Positions 42,555 through 52,049 of a DNA stretch of 58,720 nt are shown one piece after another. The notes beneath the pieces were generated by a model that saw nothing but the letters and a program-made list of their open reading frames with translations, made no database searches and was not told the DNA's origin. Origin of the DNA: JBBRWO01 sp964388455 (lineage in GTDB: Bacteria > Actinomycetota > Coriobacteriia > Anaerosomatales > JAAXUF01); the NCBI GenBank assembly GCA_964388455.1, contig CAYMAN010000014.1, positions 1 to 58,720 of the forward strand, in the 5' to 3' direction. The position numbers and the translations under genes are program-made. Each line of letters starts with the position of its first letter. Within the stretch, counting starts at the first letter, position 1.

Positions 42555-42608
42555 ACTGTTTAGCGGGTATCCCCCGTTACGAGGGTTCGAATCCCTCCCT
42601 CTCCGCCA
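42516..42608 (+). tRNA. tRNA-Ser (anticodon CGA)
   Basis: A 93-nt class II tRNA with encoded CCA. Acceptor GGAGAGG (42516-42522) pairs with CCTCTCC (42598-42604); anticodon stem GCAGT/ACTGT encloses CTCGAAA, anticodon CGA; a long variable arm (TAGCGGG..CCCCCGTTA) marks serine; T arm GAGGG-TTCGAAT-CCCTC. Reads UCG codons. The gene is a hybrid, with its 5' half identical to the element's left-end duplicate. Confidence 0.96.
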
Positions 42609-42620
42609 TACGAACTGACG

Positions 42621-42648
42621 AAGGCCTGTCTCGCGAGACGGGCCTTCT
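42621..42648 (+). terminator. tRNA-Ser terminator
   Basis: AAGGCCTGTCTC, GC, GAGACGGGCCTT forms a 12-bp stem with one G-U pair, followed by CTT. It begins 13 bases after the tRNA and precedes the transporter gene. Confidence 0.7.
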
Positions 42649-42667
42649 TGGCGACGGAGGCAGCGAT

Positions 42668-44044
42668 ATGAACAACGACCAGCAGGTCAAGCAGCGCGAG
42701 GGGTTCTCAACGAGTATTGGTGTCTTGGCTGCAACGCTGGGATCCGCCATCGGACTCGGGAACATCTGGAAGTTCCCGTCGATGACCGGGCAGAACGGCG
42801 GCGCCGCGTTTGTCGTCGTCTACATCGTATGCGTGCTGCTGATCAGCCTGCCGGTGATGCTGTCTGAGTTCATCATCGGACGCCGCGCCGGGCTGAACAA
42901 CGTGGGCGCGATCCGCAGTCTCGACCCGAATCCTCGAAGCCCGTGGTTCCTGACCGGAATCGCCGGGGTCAGCGCCGCGTTCCTCATCATGTTCTTCTAC
43001 ACCGACGTCGCCGGCTGGGTCTACGCGTACGCACTCAAAGCCGTGATGGGGACGTTCGCGAATACTGATGCTGCGCAGACTGCCGACATCTTCTCGCAGC
43101 ACATTGGCGGCGCTATCGCACCGCTCGTCTGGCAGTGGATCGTCCTCGTGGTTATCAGCGTGATCATCATCGCCGGCGTGACCAAGGGTATCGAGCGCAT
43201 GACCAAGACCCTGCTGCCAGTGCTCTTCGTGCTGCTCATCGTGTGCGACGTGCGTGCGCTGACGCTTCCCGGAGCGATGGAGGGCGTCGAGTACCTGCTG
43301 TCACCGGACTTCAGCAAGATCACGCCGGCGGTCATTCTCGCTGCGCTTGGACTTGCGTTCTTCAAGCTCTCGGTGGGCATGGGAACGATGACGACGTACG
43401 GCAGCTACATCGGCAAGAAGGAAAACATGCCGCTCAACGCGATGCGTGTAGCAGGAGCCGATACGCTCGTATCAATACTGGCGGGTCTGGCGATCTTCCC
43501 GGCGGTCTTCGCATTCGGGTTCAAGCCGGATGCAGGCCCGTCGCTGCTGTTCATCACGATTCCGGCCGTGTTCCAGACGATGCCGTTGGGGAACGTCTTT
43601 CTTGCGATGTTCTTCGTGCTGGCAGCAATTGCAGCGACGGGCGCGATGATATCGCTGCTGGAGGTCCCCGTGGCATATCTCACGGAAGAGCGTCGCTGGT
43701 CGCGCGTGAAGGCGACAATCGTCTCGGCTGGAATCATGGGTGTGGTCGGGTCGCTCGCGACGCTCTCTACGAGCGTGCTTGCGGACACGAAGATCCTCGG
43801 CAAGACCTTCTTTGACCTGTTCGACTTCGCGTCGTCGAACCTGGTTCTGCCGGTTGGCGGCATTCTCATATGCCTGTTCGTCGGGTGGAAGCTTGGGCCG
43901 GCGATCATCGCAGGTGAGGCGTCGAACGAGGGCACGCTGGGCAATCGCAGACTGCTGCAAGCGTTCACCTTCCTCGTGCGCTACGTTGCACCGGCGGCGA
44001 TTCTCATCGTGCTGCTGAACGGGCTCGGCGTTATCAAGCTGTAG
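42668..44044 (+). CDS. Neurotransmitter:sodium symporter family transporter
   Basis: A 458-aa membrane protein with about 12 helices (LeuT fold). The first helix carries the family signature ATLGSAIGLGNIWKFPSMTG with the unwound Gly-Leu-Gly-Asn Na+ site; GAAFVVVYIVCVLLISLPVM and SVGMGTMTTYGSYIG also match bacterial NSS proteins. Bacterial members take up amino acids, often aromatic or branched, with Na+. ATG after GGAGG. First chromosomal gene right of the element. Confidence 0.93.
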   Translation: MNNDQQVKQREGFSTSIGVLAATLGSAIGLGNIWKFPSMTGQNGGAAFVVVYIVCVLLISLPVMLSEFIIGRRAGLNNVGAIRSLDPNPRSPWFLTGIAGVSAAFLIMFFYTDVAGWVYAYALKAVMGTFANTDAAQTADIFSQHIGGAIAPLVWQWIVLVVISVIIIAGVTKGIERMTKTLLPVLFVLLIVCDVRALTLPGAMEGVEYLLSPDFSKITPAVILAALGLAFFKLSVGMGTMTTYGSYIGKKENMPLNAMRVAGADTLVSILAGLAIFPAVFAFGFKPDAGPSLLFITIPAVFQTMPLGNVFLAMFFVLAAIAATGAMISLLEVPVAYLTEERRWSRVKATIVSAGIMGVVGSLATLSTSVLADTKILGKTFFDLFDFASSNLVLPVGGILICLFVGWKLGPAIIAGEASNEGTLGNRRLLQAFTFLVRYVAPAAILIVLLNGLGVIKL

Positions 44045-44159
44045 CTGGCATCCACGTCTCTACGGCAGCAATGCATGGACTCAAGCCGGCTCGCGCTCAG
44101 GCGAAAGGGTATAGGTGTGAGAGCGAGCAAGATGCGTACCTGCAGCATTGAGGAGAACA

Positions 44160-46124
44160 ATGCGTGAGATGAGGGCCGACAAACGGGTTGCCGCGCTACA
44201 GTACAGCGGCATCGCTGCGGTCGCTTTCACTGCGATGTTCGCAGTCGCCGGCTGGGTCTCGGGCTCTCTCGTCTTCTCCAACATCAACATCGAATACACG
44301 CCGATGGCCCCGCTGACAGCGGTTGCTTTCATACTGTTGTCGGCAGGCATCGTTTTTCGCGTTAGCGTGGTCGCGCCCCGTGGAAAGCGGGGAATTCTGG
44401 CACTGGCGGGCTTCGGCTGCCTCGCTATGCTGCTGGGTTTGACGGACTTGGTGGGTGGAATCCCGGTCTCGCTTGAGCGGCTGTTCCTGCCGGCAGGTAT
44501 CACCGAGCTGCTGCCGTCGGGAAGAATGTCGCCAGTCACGATGGTTGCCCTCGTTGGGCTCTCGGTTGCAATGGGGTTGTACGAAGCCAGCGCTCCTCGC
44601 TTGCGAGCTGCAGCGATACATCTGGCACTGGCCGTGACCAGCGGAGCCTTCGTGCTCTTGGCGGGCTATCTGTATGAGGCGCCCCTGTTGTACGGCGGGC
44701 AAGTGCTGCCGGTGGCACTGCCCACATCAGTCTGTCTTTTGGTGCTCGGCCTGGTGATCTCGTTGTTCGGGCTCGACGTGTGGCCCTACTCTCTCTTCGT
44801 CGGCGATTCGATCTCCGCTCAGCTGACTCGGGCGCTCGTGCCGATCGCGCTGGTTCCGATGCTTGTGGTATCGCTCTTGGATGCCGCAATCATTCGTATG
44901 GGACAGCCGCAGAGCCCTGTGCTGCGAGCAACCGCTCTTATCTTGGCGTTCATGCTCGTGACGTGGGTCGTGCTTCGTGCAGCGAAGCGCATTGGTGAGC
45001 GAATCGAGACTGCAGAGCAGGCGCTCGTCCAGAATCGCGCCTTGTTGCACTCGGTCATCGATGGCACATCGGATGCGGTCTACGTGAAGGACGCCGCCGG
45101 GCGATACCTGCTGTTCAATCAAGCCGCCGAGTCTGTGACGGGCAAGTCCGAAGCGGAAGTCATCGGCAAAGACGACACGTTCCTGTTCCCTCCCGAGCAG
45201 GCTGCAGCGGTGATGGCTGGTGATCGCGCCGTCATGCTCGGCGGTGTGCCAAAGACATATGAGGAGCAAGTGAGCGCCGCAGACGGGACGCTCCTCCACT
45301 TCTCGTCATCAAAGGGGCCCATCTACGCGGCGGATGGCTCGCTTGCGGGGCTCTTTGGTATTGCTCGTGACATCACCGCTTCGTGGCGATTGCAGAACGA
45401 TCTTCGCGAGCGGACGGTGGATCTGGAGCAGTCCAATCGCGACCTCGAGGAGTTCGCGTATGTGGCCTCGCACGACCTCAAGGAGCCTTTGAGGATGGTG
45501 GCCAGCTATACGCAGCTGCTGCAAAGACGCTACGCAGGGAGGCTGGACGAGGATGCTGACGAGTTCATCGGCTACGCGGTAGAAGGCGCGATGCGGATGG
45601 ACGCTCTGATCAACGACCTGCTCGAGTTTTCGCGCGCCGGAACTCGCGGTGCGCCAAGCTCATCGTGCGATCTCAACGTCGTCATCGAGCAAGCGCTTCT
45701 GAACCTCGAGTCGGCTATCTCGGAGAACCAGGCCGTGGTCACGTACGACGAGATGCCGACGGCGTGGTGTGACCCGATTCAGATAGCGCGGGTGTTTCAG
45801 AACCTCATCGCCAACGCCATAAAGTTCCGCGGCCCGGAGCCGCCGGCGATCCACATAGCTGCTCAAGAAACCGAGGATGAGTGGAGAATCTCGGTCGCCG
45901 ATAACGGCGTCGGCATCGACCCTGCGTACTCGGAGCAGATATTCACCATCTTCGAGCGACTCCATTCCACGGCCGATCATCCGGGCACGGGCATGGGACT
46001 GGCGATCTGCCGTCGGATCATAGAGCGCCATCATGGGAAGATATGGGTTGAACCGGGCGTTGCCGGTGGCTCGACGTTCTGGTTCACCCTCAAGCGCGAT
46101 CATGCGATCGAGCACCACAACTGA
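44160..46124 (+). CDS. Membrane PAS sensor histidine kinase
   Basis: A 654-aa kinase: about eight N-terminal membrane helices (15-270), a PAS domain (about 295-410; AVYVKDAAGRYLLFNQAAES), HisKA with phospho-His in FAYVASHDLKEPLRMVASYT, and an HATPase domain (QNLIANAIKFRGPE; GTGMGLAICRRIIERHHGKI). The kinase module is of the phytochrome-associated type. No partner regulator is adjacent, so it is an orphan. ATG at 44160 follows GAGGAG; the in-frame TTG before it was rejected. Confidence 0.92.
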   Translation: MREMRADKRVAALQYSGIAAVAFTAMFAVAGWVSGSLVFSNINIEYTPMAPLTAVAFILLSAGIVFRVSVVAPRGKRGILALAGFGCLAMLLGLTDLVGGIPVSLERLFLPAGITELLPSGRMSPVTMVALVGLSVAMGLYEASAPRLRAAAIHLALAVTSGAFVLLAGYLYEAPLLYGGQVLPVALPTSVCLLVLGLVISLFGLDVWPYSLFVGDSISAQLTRALVPIALVPMLVVSLLDAAIIRMGQPQSPVLRATALILAFMLVTWVVLRAAKRIGERIETAEQALVQNRALLHSVIDGTSDAVYVKDAAGRYLLFNQAAESVTGKSEAEVIGKDDTFLFPPEQAAAVMAGDRAVMLGGVPKTYEEQVSAADGTLLHFSSSKGPIYAADGSLAGLFGIARDITASWRLQNDLRERTVDLEQSNRDLEEFAYVASHDLKEPLRMVASYTQLLQRRYAGRLDEDADEFIGYAVEGAMRMDALINDLLEFSRAGTRGAPSSSCDLNVVIEQALLNLESAISENQAVVTYDEMPTAWCDPIQIARVFQNLIANAIKFRGPEPPAIHIAAQETEDEWRISVADNGVGIDPAYSEQIFTIFERLHSTADHPGTGMGLAICRRIIERHHGKIWVEPGVAGGSTFWFTLKRDHAIEHHN

Positions 46125-46198
46125 CCTAGCGAGCGACAGCGCAGATGCATCTCGGTTAGACAGGTGATCACGAAGCTGCGAATTGGACCGGTCGCTCG

Positions 46199-48199
46199 CT
46201 ACCAGATGTGCGCGCGCTGTTCACCGGGTAGCGCCATCGGCTGGCCCTCGGGCACGTCGAACGCGACGGCGAACTGTGGAAGATTCGCCAGAGGCCCGTT
46301 GACGCGGTAGCGCGCTGGCGAGTGCGGGTCGACGTTGACCAGCAGGCGCGCGTATTCCTCGGAGTAGTTCATGCGCCAGGTCGTGGCCCACGACATAAAG
46401 AATCGCTGCTCAGGTGTGAATCCGTCGATCGGCAGGCCATCGGTCCCACCGGCCTCGCGCAGCGCCGCCAGCGCGATCGACAGGCCACCGAGGTCCGCGA
46501 TGTTCTCACCCAGCGTCAGCCGCCCGTTGACGTGCAGGTCCTCTGCGACGAAGAAGCCGTCGTACTGCTCGGCCAGCACGGTGGCTCGGCGGTCGAACTC
46601 GGTGCGGTCGGCCTCGGTCCACCAGTCGCTGAGGGCGCCCGTGGCGTCGAAGTGGCTGCCCTGGTCGTCGAATCCGTGCGTTATCTCGTGGCCGATGACC
46701 GCGCCGATCGCGCCGTAGTTCACGGCGTCGTCCGCCTCGGCGTAGAAGAACGGTGGCTGCAGGATTCCGGCGGGGAAGACGATCTCGTTCAGCAGCGGGT
46801 GGTAGTACGCGTTAACCGAGTGCGCCGGCATCGCCCACTCCGCGCGGTCCACCGGTGATCCGAGCCGGTCCAGCTCGCGCGCGTGCTCGAACCGGGCGCA
46901 CGCCAGGCGGTTCTCAGCGAAAGAAGTGCGGTCGATGCTCAGCGCCGAGTAGTCGCGCCACTCGTCGGGATAGCCGATCTTGTAGCGGAAGCCGGCGAGC
47001 TTCTCGAGCGCCTTGATGCGCGTGCCATCGGTCATCCACTCGGCACCGCGAATCGCCGCGCCCATCGCCGAGAGCAGGTGCTCCACCATTTCCTCGCAGC
47101 GCCGCTTGGCGTGCTCCGAGAACGTCTCGGCCACGTAGAGCTGTGCGACCAACTCGCCGATGTCGCTACTCGCCATGTCGATGACGCGCTTCCACCGCGG
47201 CCGCATCTGCTGCTGCCCGCCCAGCGTGCGGCCAAAGAACTCGAACGCCTCGTCTTCGAACGCGGGCGAAAGCGTGCTTGCGTACGAGCGCAGCACCATC
47301 CAGCGCAGGTAGTCGCGCAGCGTCTCGATCGGCGTCTCCGCGAGCGCAGTCTCCAGCGCCGAGAAGAACCCGGGGTTGTCGATGCAGACGCTCGGTGACG
47401 TCACTCCCAGGGCGCGGACGTGAGCCGTCAAACCGAACCCGGGCATCAGCGCGTCGAGCGCGTCGACCTCGTAGCGGTTCAGCGTGAGCTGCACGTCGCG
47501 CAGCTTCTCGGCGGGGTAGGAGGGCTCGGCGAGGCGCGTCTCGAAGGCGAGGATGCGTGTGGCGGCGTCGCTCGCGGTGGCGTCGTCATCACCCAGGTTC
47601 ACCAGCTGCTTCGCGATGTGGGCAACGTAGTCGGTCCGCATCTGCGTCGAGCGCTCATCGTCGCGCAGGTAGTAGTCGCGCTCCGGTAGGCCGAGGCCTC
47701 CCTGACCGATGTAGACGAGGTACGCGTCGGCATCCTCGAAGTCCGGCGCGATGCCGATGTCGTGGAATGCACCGACGCCGATCGGAATCAGGTCGCGAAG
47801 GAGTGCGGCGATGTCCGCGCCGGTCTCGGCGGCCGCTATGCCCGTAAGGAACGGCGCGAGCGGCTCGGCCCCGGCGGCTGCGATTGCGGCCTCGTCCATG
47901 GCCGCAGCGAAGTAGTCGCCGACCAAGGCGCTGACGGCCGCGGCGACGGCGTTCGGGGCGCCGATGCCGGCGTCGACCGCCTCGGCCTCGGTCCGCCGCT
48001 CGGCAGCCGCATGCAAGAGTCGATGCAGAATCTCCTGGTTGCGCTCGTTGACCTCATGAAACGCGCCCCATGCCCCGTACTCGGGTCTGACGGGGTTCTC
48101 GGCGAGCCAGCCGCCGTTCACGTGCTGATAGAAGTCGTCGGATACGGGGACGGTTGCGTCGAACAGCTTCGGATCGACCGGGCGTGGGGTGTCGCTCAT
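46199..48199 (-). CDS. pepO: M13-family zinc endopeptidase (PepO-like)
   Basis: A 666-aa neprilysin-type metallopeptidase without signal peptide or membrane helix, so probably cytosolic as in PepO. The zinc site HEITH with downstream ENIADLGG (third ligand Glu and catalytic Asp), the NAYYHPLLNEIVFPAGILQP substrate segment and the start DDFYQHVNGGWLAENP are all present. Cleaves oligopeptides. ATG at 48199 preceded by GGAGAG; in-frame upstream codons were rejected. Divergent from the ferredoxin-type gene. Confidence 0.95.
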   Translation of the reverse strand: MSDTPRPVDPKLFDATVPVSDDFYQHVNGGWLAENPVRPEYGAWGAFHEVNERNQEILHRLLHAAAERRTEAEAVDAGIGAPNAVAAAVSALVGDYFAAAMDEAAIAAAGAEPLAPFLTGIAAAETGADIAALLRDLIPIGVGAFHDIGIAPDFEDADAYLVYIGQGGLGLPERDYYLRDDERSTQMRTDYVAHIAKQLVNLGDDDATASDAATRILAFETRLAEPSYPAEKLRDVQLTLNRYEVDALDALMPGFGLTAHVRALGVTSPSVCIDNPGFFSALETALAETPIETLRDYLRWMVLRSYASTLSPAFEDEAFEFFGRTLGGQQQMRPRWKRVIDMASSDIGELVAQLYVAETFSEHAKRRCEEMVEHLLSAMGAAIRGAEWMTDGTRIKALEKLAGFRYKIGYPDEWRDYSALSIDRTSFAENRLACARFEHARELDRLGSPVDRAEWAMPAHSVNAYYHPLLNEIVFPAGILQPPFFYAEADDAVNYGAIGAVIGHEITHGFDDQGSHFDATGALSDWWTEADRTEFDRRATVLAEQYDGFFVAEDLHVNGRLTLGENIADLGGLSIALAALREAGGTDGLPIDGFTPEQRFFMSWATTWRMNYSEEYARLLVNVDPHSPARYRVNGPLANLPQFAVAFDVPEGQPMALPGEQRAHIW

Positions 48200-48415
48200 G
48201 CTGCGGCTCTCCAAGGGTTCTCGGCGGGTGTCTTGGGGTGGATACCCAAAGCCATCCGGCGGTGACTGCGGGGCGATGGCTGAGTTTTGCATGGTTGCAT
48301 GCCGTTGTCAGGTTGCGCAAACCTCACGGCGCGGGTGATGCACAGGGGGTGCAGCGGTATATTCCGCCAGAGCGCACGGCACCGGGACCTGATGCGCGCG
48401 GGGGAGGGGACTTCA

Positions 48416-49693
48416 TTGGCGCATTCCACCATCAAGTCCGGCTACACGGAACTGGTCGACCGGCTCAATCGATTCCCTCAGGGGGCGCCGCCGTCGGACT
48501 CGCTGTACGGGATCCTCGCGATGCTGTTCAGCGAGCGTGAAGCCGAGATCGTCGCTCAGATGCCTATCAAGCCGTTCACCGCCCGCCAAGCTGCGCGCAT
48601 CCTCAAGCTCGAGCTCGCTGAGACGCAACGGATTCTCGAGGGCCTCGCTGACCGAGCGATTCTCGTGGATAGCGAACGTAACGGTGAGACCACCTACATC
48701 CTGCCACCGCCGATGGCCGGGTTCTTTGAGTTCTCGATGATGCGCATGCGAGGGGATGCCGATCAGAAGGTGCTCGGCGAACTGTTCTACCAGTACATGA
48801 ACGTCGAGGAGGAGTTCATCAAGAGCCTCTTTGTGCAAGGCGAGACGCAGCTGGGACGGGTCTTCATCAACGAGCCGGTGCTGACGAACGAGAATGCCCT
48901 GCACGTGCTGGATTACGAGCGCGCGAGTGAGGTCGTCAGAACCGCGTCGCACCGGGGGATAGGTTCGTGCTACTGCCGACACAAGATGATGCACGTCGGG
49001 CGCAACTGCGATGCACCGATGGAGATCTGCATGACATTCAACGGCTCAGCCGACTCGCTGATCCGGCACGGTTACGCCCGCGAAGTCGATGTGAGCGAGG
49101 GGCTGGATCTCCTGCAGCAGGCATACGAGCGCAATCTCGTGCAGTTTGGCGAGAACGTTCGCGAGCGGGTCAACTTCATCTGCAACTGCTGCGGATGCTG
49201 CTGCGAGGCGATGATCGCCGCGCGTAAGTTCGGGATGCTGAATCCCGTGCACACCTCGAACTTCATGCCGGTGGTCGACGACGCGGCCTGCAACGGATGT
49301 GGCAAGTGTGTGGTCGCCTGCCCCGTGGAGGCGATGGGACTTGTCTCTGGCAACGACGCCCGCGACCCCAAGGCTCGGCATGCGCGCGTCGCCGAGGAGA
49401 TCTGCCTCGGCTGCGGCGTGTGCGTGCGGACGTGCCCGCAGAACGCGCTGGGCGTGCGCACGCGGCCTGAACGCGTCATCACGCCGCTGAACTCGCTGCA
49501 CCGCGTCGTAGTGATGGCGATTGAGCGCGGGGACCTGCAGGACCTCGTCTTCGACAACCGAGTGCTGTGGAACCACCGTGCGCTGGCCGGGGTTCTCGGC
49601 GTGATCCTGAAGTTGCCGCCTCTCAAGCAGGCGATGGCGAGTCAGCAGTTCAAGTCGCGGTACCTGGAGTACCTGATCACTCGGTTCGCGTAG
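48416..49693 (+). CDS. 4Fe-4S ferredoxin-type protein with winged-helix N-terminus
   Basis: A 425-aa soluble protein. The N-terminal 100 residues look like a winged-helix module (EAEIVAQMPIKPFTARQAAR). A central part holds SCYCRHKMMHVGRNCDAPME and the Cys-dense FICNCCGCCCEAM. Two classical [4Fe-4S] motifs follow (CNGCGKCVVACPVEA and CLGCGVCVRTCPQNAL). This family is common in anaerobes and probably passes electrons or senses redox state; no partner is known to me. TTG at 48416 follows GGGGAGGGG and fits the family's start. TATATT at 48358 is a likely -10. Confidence 0.85.
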   Translation: MAHSTIKSGYTELVDRLNRFPQGAPPSDSLYGILAMLFSEREAEIVAQMPIKPFTARQAARILKLELAETQRILEGLADRAILVDSERNGETTYILPPPMAGFFEFSMMRMRGDADQKVLGELFYQYMNVEEEFIKSLFVQGETQLGRVFINEPVLTNENALHVLDYERASEVVRTASHRGIGSCYCRHKMMHVGRNCDAPMEICMTFNGSADSLIRHGYAREVDVSEGLDLLQQAYERNLVQFGENVRERVNFICNCCGCCCEAMIAARKFGMLNPVHTSNFMPVVDDAACNGCGKCVVACPVEAMGLVSGNDARDPKARHARVAEEICLGCGVCVRTCPQNALGVRTRPERVITPLNSLHRVVVMAIERGDLQDLVFDNRVLWNHRALAGVLGVILKLPPLKQAMASQQFKSRYLEYLITRFA

Positions 49694-49709
49694 GGGCAGC
49701 CGATCACAT

Positions 49710-50465
49710 CTACACGCCGGTCGGCCCCATCGTCTTGCGCTGCTTCTCCAGATTCGCCTGACGCCGGAAGTTGAGCGCTTCGACACCCAGCGAGAATATG
49801 ATCGCGAAGTAGACGTAGTTGCGGTCGATCTCCTCGCCAAAGGCCTCGGCGGTCAGCAGTACGCCGACAAGCACCAGGAAGGTCAGCGCGAGCATCTTGA
49901 TCGAGGGATGCTTCTCGATGAACTCCGAGAGCGGCCGCGCGAAGAACACCATCACGAAGATCGATATCGACATCGCGACGATGATGATCCACGTCACCGA
50001 CGTCATTCCGACCGCGGTGAGCACCGAGTCGATGGCGAACACCATGTCCACGACGACGACCTGCGCGATGACACCGGCGATTCCAGCGACAGACGGCTTG
50101 GCTGCAACGACGTTGTCCTCATCGTCTTCCTTGCACTCGGTCGCCTTATAGATCTCGGTGACCGCCTTGTACGTGAGGAACAGACCGCCGGCCAAGAGGA
50201 TGACGTCTTTGATGCTGAAGTCGTGGTTCATGAGGCCGAACAGCGTCTGGTCTAGGCCAAGGAGCCACGTGACGCCCAGGACCATGGCGATGCGGCCGAC
50301 AAGAGCCAGCCCGAGACCGAGCTTGCGCACGAAGTCCCTCTGAGCCAGCGGCACGTTTTGAGTGACGATGGCCAGGAATATCACGTTGTCGACGCCGAGG
50401 ACCAGTTCCAAGACGGTCAGCGTGAACAGCGCAATCAGATTCTCAGGAGTGAAGATCTCGATCAT
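49710..50465 (-). CDS. TerC-family membrane protein (metal exporter)
   Basis: A 251-aa protein with seven or so helices and the TerC motifs: LVLGVDNVIFLAIVTQ in helix 2 and VVVVDMVFAIDSVLTAVGMT in helix 5, each with the paired acidic residues of the cation site. Bacterial TerC proteins are linked to Mn2+ export or metalation of exported enzymes, and to tellurite resistance. A charged cytosolic loop (ECKEDDEDN) lies between helices 3 and 4. ATG at 50465. No riboswitch is visible upstream. Confidence 0.93.
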   Translation of the reverse strand: MIEIFTPENLIALFTLTVLELVLGVDNVIFLAIVTQNVPLAQRDFVRKLGLGLALVGRIAMVLGVTWLLGLDQTLFGLMNHDFSIKDVILLAGGLFLTYKAVTEIYKATECKEDDEDNVVAAKPSVAGIAGVIAQVVVVDMVFAIDSVLTAVGMTSVTWIIIVAMSISIFVMVFFARPLSEFIEKHPSIKMLALTFLVLVGVLLTAEAFGEEIDRNYVYFAIIFSLGVEALNFRRQANLEKQRKTMGPTGV

Positions 50466-50555
50466 GCCCAGGATCCTTCCAGCGTCGGTTTGCCGCGCCC
50501 ATTATCGCCGATTCAGAGCGCGCATGCAGCGACAATCCTGCCGTTGCCGAAACAC

Positions 50556-51488
50556 CTATTCATCCTCGGCATCGGGTGGCGTCGAACCGTGCCGCGTCGC
50601 GTTGGCATCCGGCCGTCGCAGCCGTGTCGTCCGGCGTGCCCAGCCGAGGGCGCGGCCACCTGTTGCGATTGCTCTTTGCGGCGCGCCTGCGACCAGCGGT
50701 GTCAGGTCGGTCGCCGTGGACGTCTGCCAGCCAAGCCAATGAGTCATCAGTCGGAGAGCGACCACGAGCGTCACTGAGACGAACAACGCGAGCGGTTTGA
50801 CGACATTCAGCCACTCGGCCAGCCCGATGTAGCATGCACTTCCGGCGACCGCGACCGTCGCGTAGTACCCGCCCGGTCGGAGCACCTGCGGGACGTCGTT
50901 GGTGATCACGTCACGGAGCAGGCCTCCGCCGACCGCGGTGATAGCGCCGATCAGAATCGCGGGCACCACCGCCAGACCTGCGATAAGGGCCTTGTCAGAA
51001 CCGATGGCCGCGAACATGCCCAGAGCCAGAGCGTCGATCAGAAACAGGCTCCATTGAAGGCGATCCGCCAACGAGAAGAAGAAGAACACGACCAGCGCGC
51101 CAGTGAGCGTTGCAATCAGTAGCCGAGGGTTCTCGAGCGCGTATATGCCGTAGTCCTGCAAGAGCACGTCTCTGATGATTCCGCCGCCAAGACCTGACAC
51201 CACAGCCAGCGTCGCGAGTCCCACCAGATCGAAATGCAGTTTCACGCCGATAAGCGCTCCAGCCAGAGCTCCGGCGAACGTGGCGATGATCTCGAAGGCG
51301 GCGGGAACCTGCACGGCGACCGAGGTGACGGGTGCAGTTGTCGTGGCCGCCGAGGGCAGGGCGCTCGCGATGAACTGCTGAGTGGCGGTGCTGACGACGG
51401 CTGCGATATCCGGCGCCATCGGGAGCAGGGAGGCCGTCGACTCAGCGGCCGAAGCCACGGTCACGGCTGTCAGTCCGATCAGACTCAC
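50556..51488 (-). CDS. TRIC-type channel (UPF0126 family)
   Basis: A 310-aa protein with about seven helices from two homologous three-helix units, each with a GGGxxRD motif (VSGLGGGIIRDVLL; ITAVGGGLLRDVI). This is the fold of trimeric intracellular cation channels; prokaryotic members conduct K+. A hydrophobic Ala-rich N-terminal stretch of about 60 residues and a basic C-terminal tail of about 50 residues flank the core. GTG start follows GGGAGGG. Confidence 0.9.
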   Translation of the reverse strand: MSLIGLTAVTVASAAESTASLLPMAPDIAAVVSTATQQFIASALPSAATTTAPVTSVAVQVPAAFEIIATFAGALAGALIGVKLHFDLVGLATLAVVSGLGGGIIRDVLLQDYGIYALENPRLLIATLTGALVVFFFFSLADRLQWSLFLIDALALGMFAAIGSDKALIAGLAVVPAILIGAITAVGGGLLRDVITNDVPQVLRPGGYYATVAVAGSACYIGLAEWLNVVKPLALFVSVTLVVALRLMTHWLGWQTSTATDLTPLVAGAPQRAIATGGRALGWARRTTRLRRPDANATRHGSTPPDAEDE

Positions 51489-51693
51489 GGCGCCGCCCTC
51501 CCTAGTGGCTTGCGATTCATTCTCAGGACACTGCAGTCAGTCCCCAAGATGCAGCGTATCAGACACTCCGTGCAGCAGGCGCAAAGGTATTGGGTATGCT
51601 CGGTGTTGAAACGGAACGAGGTCCTGGGGTGCGCATGCAGGCTGGACGCCTCTAGGGGATTGAGTAATCCGGAGCATACGTGAGGGGATACGC

Positions 51694-51972
51694 ATGGGCT
51701 GTTGTCTGTTTGCAAGCATACTTGCGGGAGCACCGCGAATCGGTTTCGTGATCATGTGGCTGTTTCAGCCATCCAGGGTTAACGGGACGTTCGACACCAT
51801 CTTCTGGCCGCTCTTGGGGGTACTGTTCGCCCCGTGGACGACATTGATGTACGTGCTGGTGTATCCGGGAGGAATCACCGGACTCAACTGGCTCTGGCTC
51901 GGCCTCGCGGTCGCCATCGATCTGGGCACCTACGCGGGTGGCGGCGAATCCGGCCGACGCCGCAGGAGATAG
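51694..51972 (+). CDS. Small membrane protein
   Basis: A 92-aa protein with two or three hydrophobic helices (IGFVIMWLFQ; FWPLLGVLFAPWTTLMYVLV; LNWLWLGLAVAIDLGTY) and an RRRRR tail. The pattern is common in actinobacterial and clostridial small membrane proteins of unknown role. ATG follows GAGGGG. The 205-base gap before it shows only a short GGATT-GAGT-AATCC palindrome. Confidence 0.8.
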   Translation: MGCCLFASILAGAPRIGFVIMWLFQPSRVNGTFDTIFWPLLGVLFAPWTTLMYVLVYPGGITGLNWLWLGLAVAIDLGTYAGGGESGRRRRR

Positions 51973-51988
51973 CGCGCTTCAGGTAGCG

Positions 51989-52029
51989 AAGAAGGGGCAG
52001 GCCCACACACCGTGGACCTGCCCCTTCTT
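51989..52029. terminator. Bidirectional intrinsic terminator
   Basis: A perfect 13-bp stem (AAGAAGGGGCAGG at 51989-52001, complement at 52017-52029) with a 15-nt loop lies between two convergent genes. CTTCTT ends both strands. Confidence 0.85.
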
Positions 52030-52049
52030 GAGTTCAAGTGACCCGTGCT

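Noticed and set aside
42332..42667. In-frame extension of the NSS transporter through the tRNA-Ser gene
   Set aside because: The frame reads through the tRNA and its terminator; the ATG at 42668 has GGAGG and begins the family's N-terminus.
50466..50555. Mn2+ riboswitch before terC
   Set aside because: The gap is only 90 bases and lacks the GGGGAGTAGC and CGAGACCTT blocks.
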